Of a DNA stretch of 64,000 nt, positions 60,819-64,000 are shown piece after piece. Origin of the DNA: Prostheceraeus crozeri (lineage: Eukaryota; Platyhelminthes; Polycladida; Euryleptidae); the NCBI GenBank assembly GCA_907163375.1, contig CAJQUW010008691.1, positions 52,132 through 116,131 on the forward strand, written 5' to 3'. The number at the start of each line of letters is the position of its first letter. Within the stretch, counting starts at the first letter, position 1. Below the pieces are notes generated by a model. The model was not told the origin of the DNA. It did no database searches and saw only the letters and a program-made list of their open reading frames with translations. The position numbers were made by a program, and so were the translations under genes.

Positions 60819-61299
60819 TACTGCATGTATAAGAGAATCGAAGAATTGTTAAAAAATCGTGGTTGATGTATTCGATACTGATCGAATTGTTTGACCTGCA
60901 AACCTGAGAAAGAAAACTTCGTAATGATCCTGATGATTTGAGTAATCTGAATAACATGATTTGACCTGGAAGATGCTGTTTTTGATCTTCACACTGTCCA
61001 TGGTTTGCTGTATTTTAATGTAGATAATTTTTCCATTAAATGATGCAATTAAAGTGGCCACTACTGTAAAAATGATATTGCTGAAATGATAAAGATCATA
61101 CTTAATAAGAAAATCCCGAGAAGAAATAACTTCATTCCATAGTAACATGAACAACGTATGTCAAGTTTGTTGAGTATCTTGTTAGTAGAGTAGGAGTATT
61201 TTATATGACTCAGCAAAAAAGTAACGGCAGTCACAATTCTCAATAATTTTTGTGGAAGTTGTTCTTAAATTACATGGGTACTTCAGTGGTATTTATTTT

Positions 61300-62520
61300 C
61301 ATTCATGGACCCTGGGGCTTTTCAATCCCTGTAATCCGTCTCTGTCTCGTGGCGAGGGGTCGTCTTCTTGGGCTTAATGGAGGAGTCCCGCAACAAAGCG
61401 GCGCGGCTCTGGGAAGTCTGGATAGATGTAAGATGTGATATCCTGGATTTGTATTTGTCAGTTGGCAGCTGGATTGCTTACCCGTCGCTGATTGAGAGGG
61501 AGGCGAATATAATTTGCAGTTTCACCACTTTGCTACCTTTTAGAGTACACAATGATGAAGCCCAGTGTTTGGTTGAGCACCTAGCGGATTCGAGAGGGAG
61601 ATGGTCTATCTGACCATCGTGGTATATCACGTTCCACCTATCATCGGAGAGGGAGGGGTTGATTTCGGTCCCCCGTAGTATCTTCGCTGCTACCTGTCTG
61701 GTAGGCGTTCACGATGCATTCATTTCGGTTGATCATCCAGTCTGCTGAAGACGGAGCTGACCCTCAGGTTGGCGTGGTACAGTGAAGGTCTTACCTGTCC
61801 TTTGACAAGGGAGACTTATGTCGTTGTAGCATCATGCTACTACTTGTCTGATTTCACGATTATGTCCTGGTTGATCATTATTGAACTTCTAGTTTACTTT
61901 GATAGGAAGTTGACTTTTGTCGACGAAGACAACGAGTTGCACCTGTCCTTCAGAGTGAGAGGGAGGCGGGTTCTCGGCTGTGATATGAATCCTTTTCCGC
62001 ATGCATACATGACGACCTGTAACAACCTACTCATTCACTGACGAGCAGGGAGTTGTGTGCTAGATAACCTTTTGAGATGGCGGGCCGAAACCCAACACCG
62101 AGTATCTGCTTTCTGACCAGAAGGAACCTACCCCTGTATCTCAGAGCAAAGGTCACTAAGCGAAATGAGCTCTCGTTCCATAACCGCACTACCTTTTAAA
62201 CGAGGAAGAGCCATCTGGGAAAGATAGTGGGGAGTACTAACCAGACTAAAGGTGTTGTACATACCCGCGGAGGGTGGCTTAAAAGATGACGGTTCGTGGT
62301 AGCTGTGATGGTGGGCTCAAACGTTTCCCTAAAGGGTACCAGACGACCGTTGAGTGTGTGAACAGCGTCGTATTTCAGAGGCTTAGGCTTCTTCGTTCGG
62401 CTAGCTCACTTAGCTCCGAGTCTTCGTCTCGTCGCACGATCGCGTCGCCTCTCTTCGCCGTCGACCATCAGATTTCGCTCACTACGTTCGCTTAATCTAG
62501 CATCGAACTTGCGTCCGCTC
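61300..62520. other. GC-richer segment of unknown nature
   Basis: About 1.2 kb with clearly higher GC than the rest of the window and many GAGAGGGAGG, GGTAGCTGTGATGG and TCGTCTCGTCGC-type phrases. No long open frame carries a recognisable domain on either strand, and no tRNA or ribosomal RNA core was recognised. It may be an untranslated part of a retroelement or an unrecognised repeat. Confidence 0.3.
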
Positions 62521-63690
62521 TCCCATCCCTATTCAATCCTTTTCCAAACATAAGCCTATCAGCTGTAGCTGTCGAGTTATAAGTGAAACAATAACAATGG
62601 AGATACACGCATAATACCGGGTATATGAAGATTGTAGAGCGTAAAAATCAAAGAGTAGCGCACGAGCGCTCTTTTTAATCTAAGAAAAAGTGTCTGAAGA
62701 ATAAAGAAAGAACTAATGTAAAAATCTGTTGCATGTTCACTGCCTTCAAAACTTTTTACACCACTCTCCCTCAAAAAATCAGTGGCATCAGCAACTGATC
62801 GGCTTATATGAAACAATCGAAGAAATGATTTGATGTACTAAAGAGGATAGGAATAAAAAGACGCATAAATTGTAGATGTGATAATCTCAGCCTCCATATC
62901 ATGTTCGAGATTTACATTAGATATATTAAGAAAATTCAAAGATAGCTAATTACTAATTATTCAAAAAAAATAATAAATGCATAGAAAAATGTCATGACAA
63001 TTTTAAGTCTATAAAAACTACGCATAGAACTCACCTCGCCGAGTCGAAGACCTACACGTCTTCACCACATTGACAATTATGATTTCTGAACTTTCGCCTT
63101 CTTTCATTTAATTAATATCTAAATCATACATCATCTTTATTAGAACCTATTCAGTTTAATACCTCAAATAAATGACTTTAAAATCGTCAAATACACAGCA
63201 GAATTTTGGAGTTTCTGATAGTTATGATCTAACATGCTAGCAATTATCATTCACACCTAAAAAGTGACATCCCGGGTGTGTCCAGAGAATTTCTTTCTAG
63301 ATCATTATCGCTTAAATTAGAATTAACATCTCAACAATCGTCAAAATGTGAAGATTTGCACGCTGGTCGGGTCGTGGGATATTCTATACCACGTCTCGCG
63401 TTGGCGGTCAGGATTTTCAGGCTTCACCTCGGCAGCGAGAAATTTAAGGAAATCCGCTATCCTGTTAACGCCTACATCAATGGTTGTCTGCACAGATCTA
63501 GAAAGGGGTAGATGGACTACTCCCCGATTTGCGTGACGCCTGCTTTCCCTGCCACGCGCGCGCACAGTCCCTGTATGTAGGCAAGAAACAAATGTTGGCA
63601 TGAACGTGTCTGTGAGAATGTGATGATAATAAGCACATTAACTTTCAACGACAATAGTAATTGATAAAACAGGAAAATAGTTTGTAGAAT
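62521..63690. other. Intergenic, nothing firmly recognised
   Basis: A second GC-richer patch at about 63355-63570 has open frames on both strands (CHTGTVRARGRESRRHANRG on one) but no domain. Confidence 0.3.
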
Positions 63691-63696
63691 GCTATG

Positions 63697-63835
63697 GAGC
63701 TATTTTTAGAGGCTGGGATGTTCCATTCAATGGAGTTGCAACGTATTTATTTTTAGACGCAGGGAAATCCTATTCTATCGAGTTACATAGTATATATTTC
63801 TATACACGGGGAAGTCCCACTCCCAGACTCATTCC
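63697..63835. repeat. Three diverged tandem units of about 47 bp
   Basis: Units containing TATTTTTAGA or TATTTCTATA, then GGGA-x-x-TCC, then AGTTGCAACGTAT or AGTTACATAGTAT, repeat three times just upstream of the gene start at 63920. Confidence 0.6.
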
Positions 63836-63919
63836 CATTCGTCAATTCTGTATTATTGTAGAAGTTTACCGGATATTTCAACTTTTGCAGCTCGATAAGA
63901 TCACAGAAATTCGGCAGCC

Positions 63920-64000
63920 ATGTCTAGCAGTTCCGACACTGAAGATGTGACCCCTACAAAGCGGAGAAATTGCGATATACCTTTCAAACTTGAAGTTGTT
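63920..64000 (+). CDS. Start of an ORF resembling HTH_psq/BrkDBD transposase-like proteins (3' end outside)
   Basis: ATG at 63920 with a good context (GCAGCCATGT). The 27 visible residues include MSSSSDTEDVTPTKRRNCDI and PFKLEVV. A short acidic/serine head, a KRR basic patch, then Y/C-D-I-P-F-KLEVV is typical of the start of the Brinker-type or Psq-type helix-turn-helix domain that opens many pogo-related transposase-derived proteins. The frame is open to the window edge. Could equally be a transposon gene or a domesticated one; the call rests on few residues. Confidence 0.4.
   Translation, partial: MSSSSDTEDVTPTKRRNCDIPFKLEVV

Larger units (their letters stand above)
59359..61066 (-). mobile_element. 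Tc1-like transposon with about 250-bp inverted repeats
   Basis: TA lies at 59357-59358 and 61067-61068. The ends CACTAGCGGCCACTTTAATT and the inverse of CAGTAGTGGCCACTTTAATT continue as inverted repeats to about 59610 and 60820, so each arm is near 250 bp, the long (IR/DR-type) arrangement of Minos- and Sleeping Beauty-like Tc1 elements. A decayed transposase lies on the - strand, and a separate MITE (60387-60818) sits at the inner edge of the right arm. Confidence 0.8.

Noticed and set aside
62030-62095. CTGACGAG followed by CCGAAAC as another hammerhead ribozyme
   Set aside because: No complementary stem II can be drawn between the boxes and the spacing of more than 40 bp is not supported by pairing.
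1-64000. CRISPR arrays, bacterial operons or ribosome binding sites
   Set aside because: Tandem repeats present are microsatellite-like or transposon subterminal arrays; exons, introns and element content are eukaryotic.

Overview
This is a window of an invertebrate animal nuclear genome. It has spliced exons with GT/AG borders, a multi-exon membrane-transporter gene, and a dense set of eukaryotic transposons. The species cannot be named from sequence alone. The only host gene that can be followed is the C-terminal part of an organic anion transporting polypeptide (SLCO/OATP family) on the + strand. Eight exons are visible: <1-395, 8730-9098, 12600-12764, 12832-13021, 27518-27641, 27708-27862, 34646-34710 and 58210-58451, with a poly(A) signal at 58543. 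All splice phases agree, and the cysteine-rich Kazal-like loop falls on exons 5 and 6. Five of the seven introns are 3.5 to 23.5 kb long because they are packed with mobile DNA.

Layout. Intron 1 (396-8729) holds mariner-like remains with nested insertions (about 780-3203), then a 3.7 kb hAT element with an exact 8-bp target duplication (4489-8185), which itself carries a 1.1 kb hAT-like element (6300-7409). Intron 2 holds a complete-length but damaged Tc1 element (9738-11145). Intron 4 (13022-27517) holds a hAT MITE (13123-13847), a foldback repeat, and a LINE fragment (- strand) split by a 3.2 kb hAT (17191-20384). That hAT contains an internally deleted piggyBac (17525-19060), and a second, nearly full-length piggyBac (20613-23738) lies next door. 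A TA-flanked MITE and another hAT MITE follow. Intron 6 holds a second Tc1 (28614-30021, - strand) and a Penelope-like element (about 30775-33183). Intron 7 (34711-58209) holds a Penelope-like element with 760-bp inverted arms and hammerhead-like motifs (35062-37712), an inverted-repeat element, and a 16.7 kb Polinton/Maverick (38818-55552). Downstream of the gene lie a Tc1-like element with about 250-bp inverted repeats (59359-61066), a GC-richer segment of unknown nature, and the start of a second gene or transposase (63920 to the window end).

The Polinton is the most notable object. It has a 6-bp target duplication (GAAGTT), inverted terminal repeats of about 470-486 bp that are almost identical, and a full set of recognisable parts: protein-primed-type DNA polymerase B, packaging ATPase, double-jelly-roll major capsid protein, penton-type minor capsid protein, adenain-like protease and retroviral-type integrase. 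Less usual parts are a phospholipase A2-like domain fused in one frame to the integrase, a fibre-like coiled-coil protein, and a possible sliding-clamp-like gene on the opposite strand. Nearly every gene starts at a shared A-rich motif (TTAAAAAATG-like). Small GC-rich hairpins sit at gene ends and also lie in frame inside two coding regions, including exactly the linker between the PLA2-like and integrase domains. The element is young by its terminal repeats but several genes look broken, so it is treated here as a fossil.
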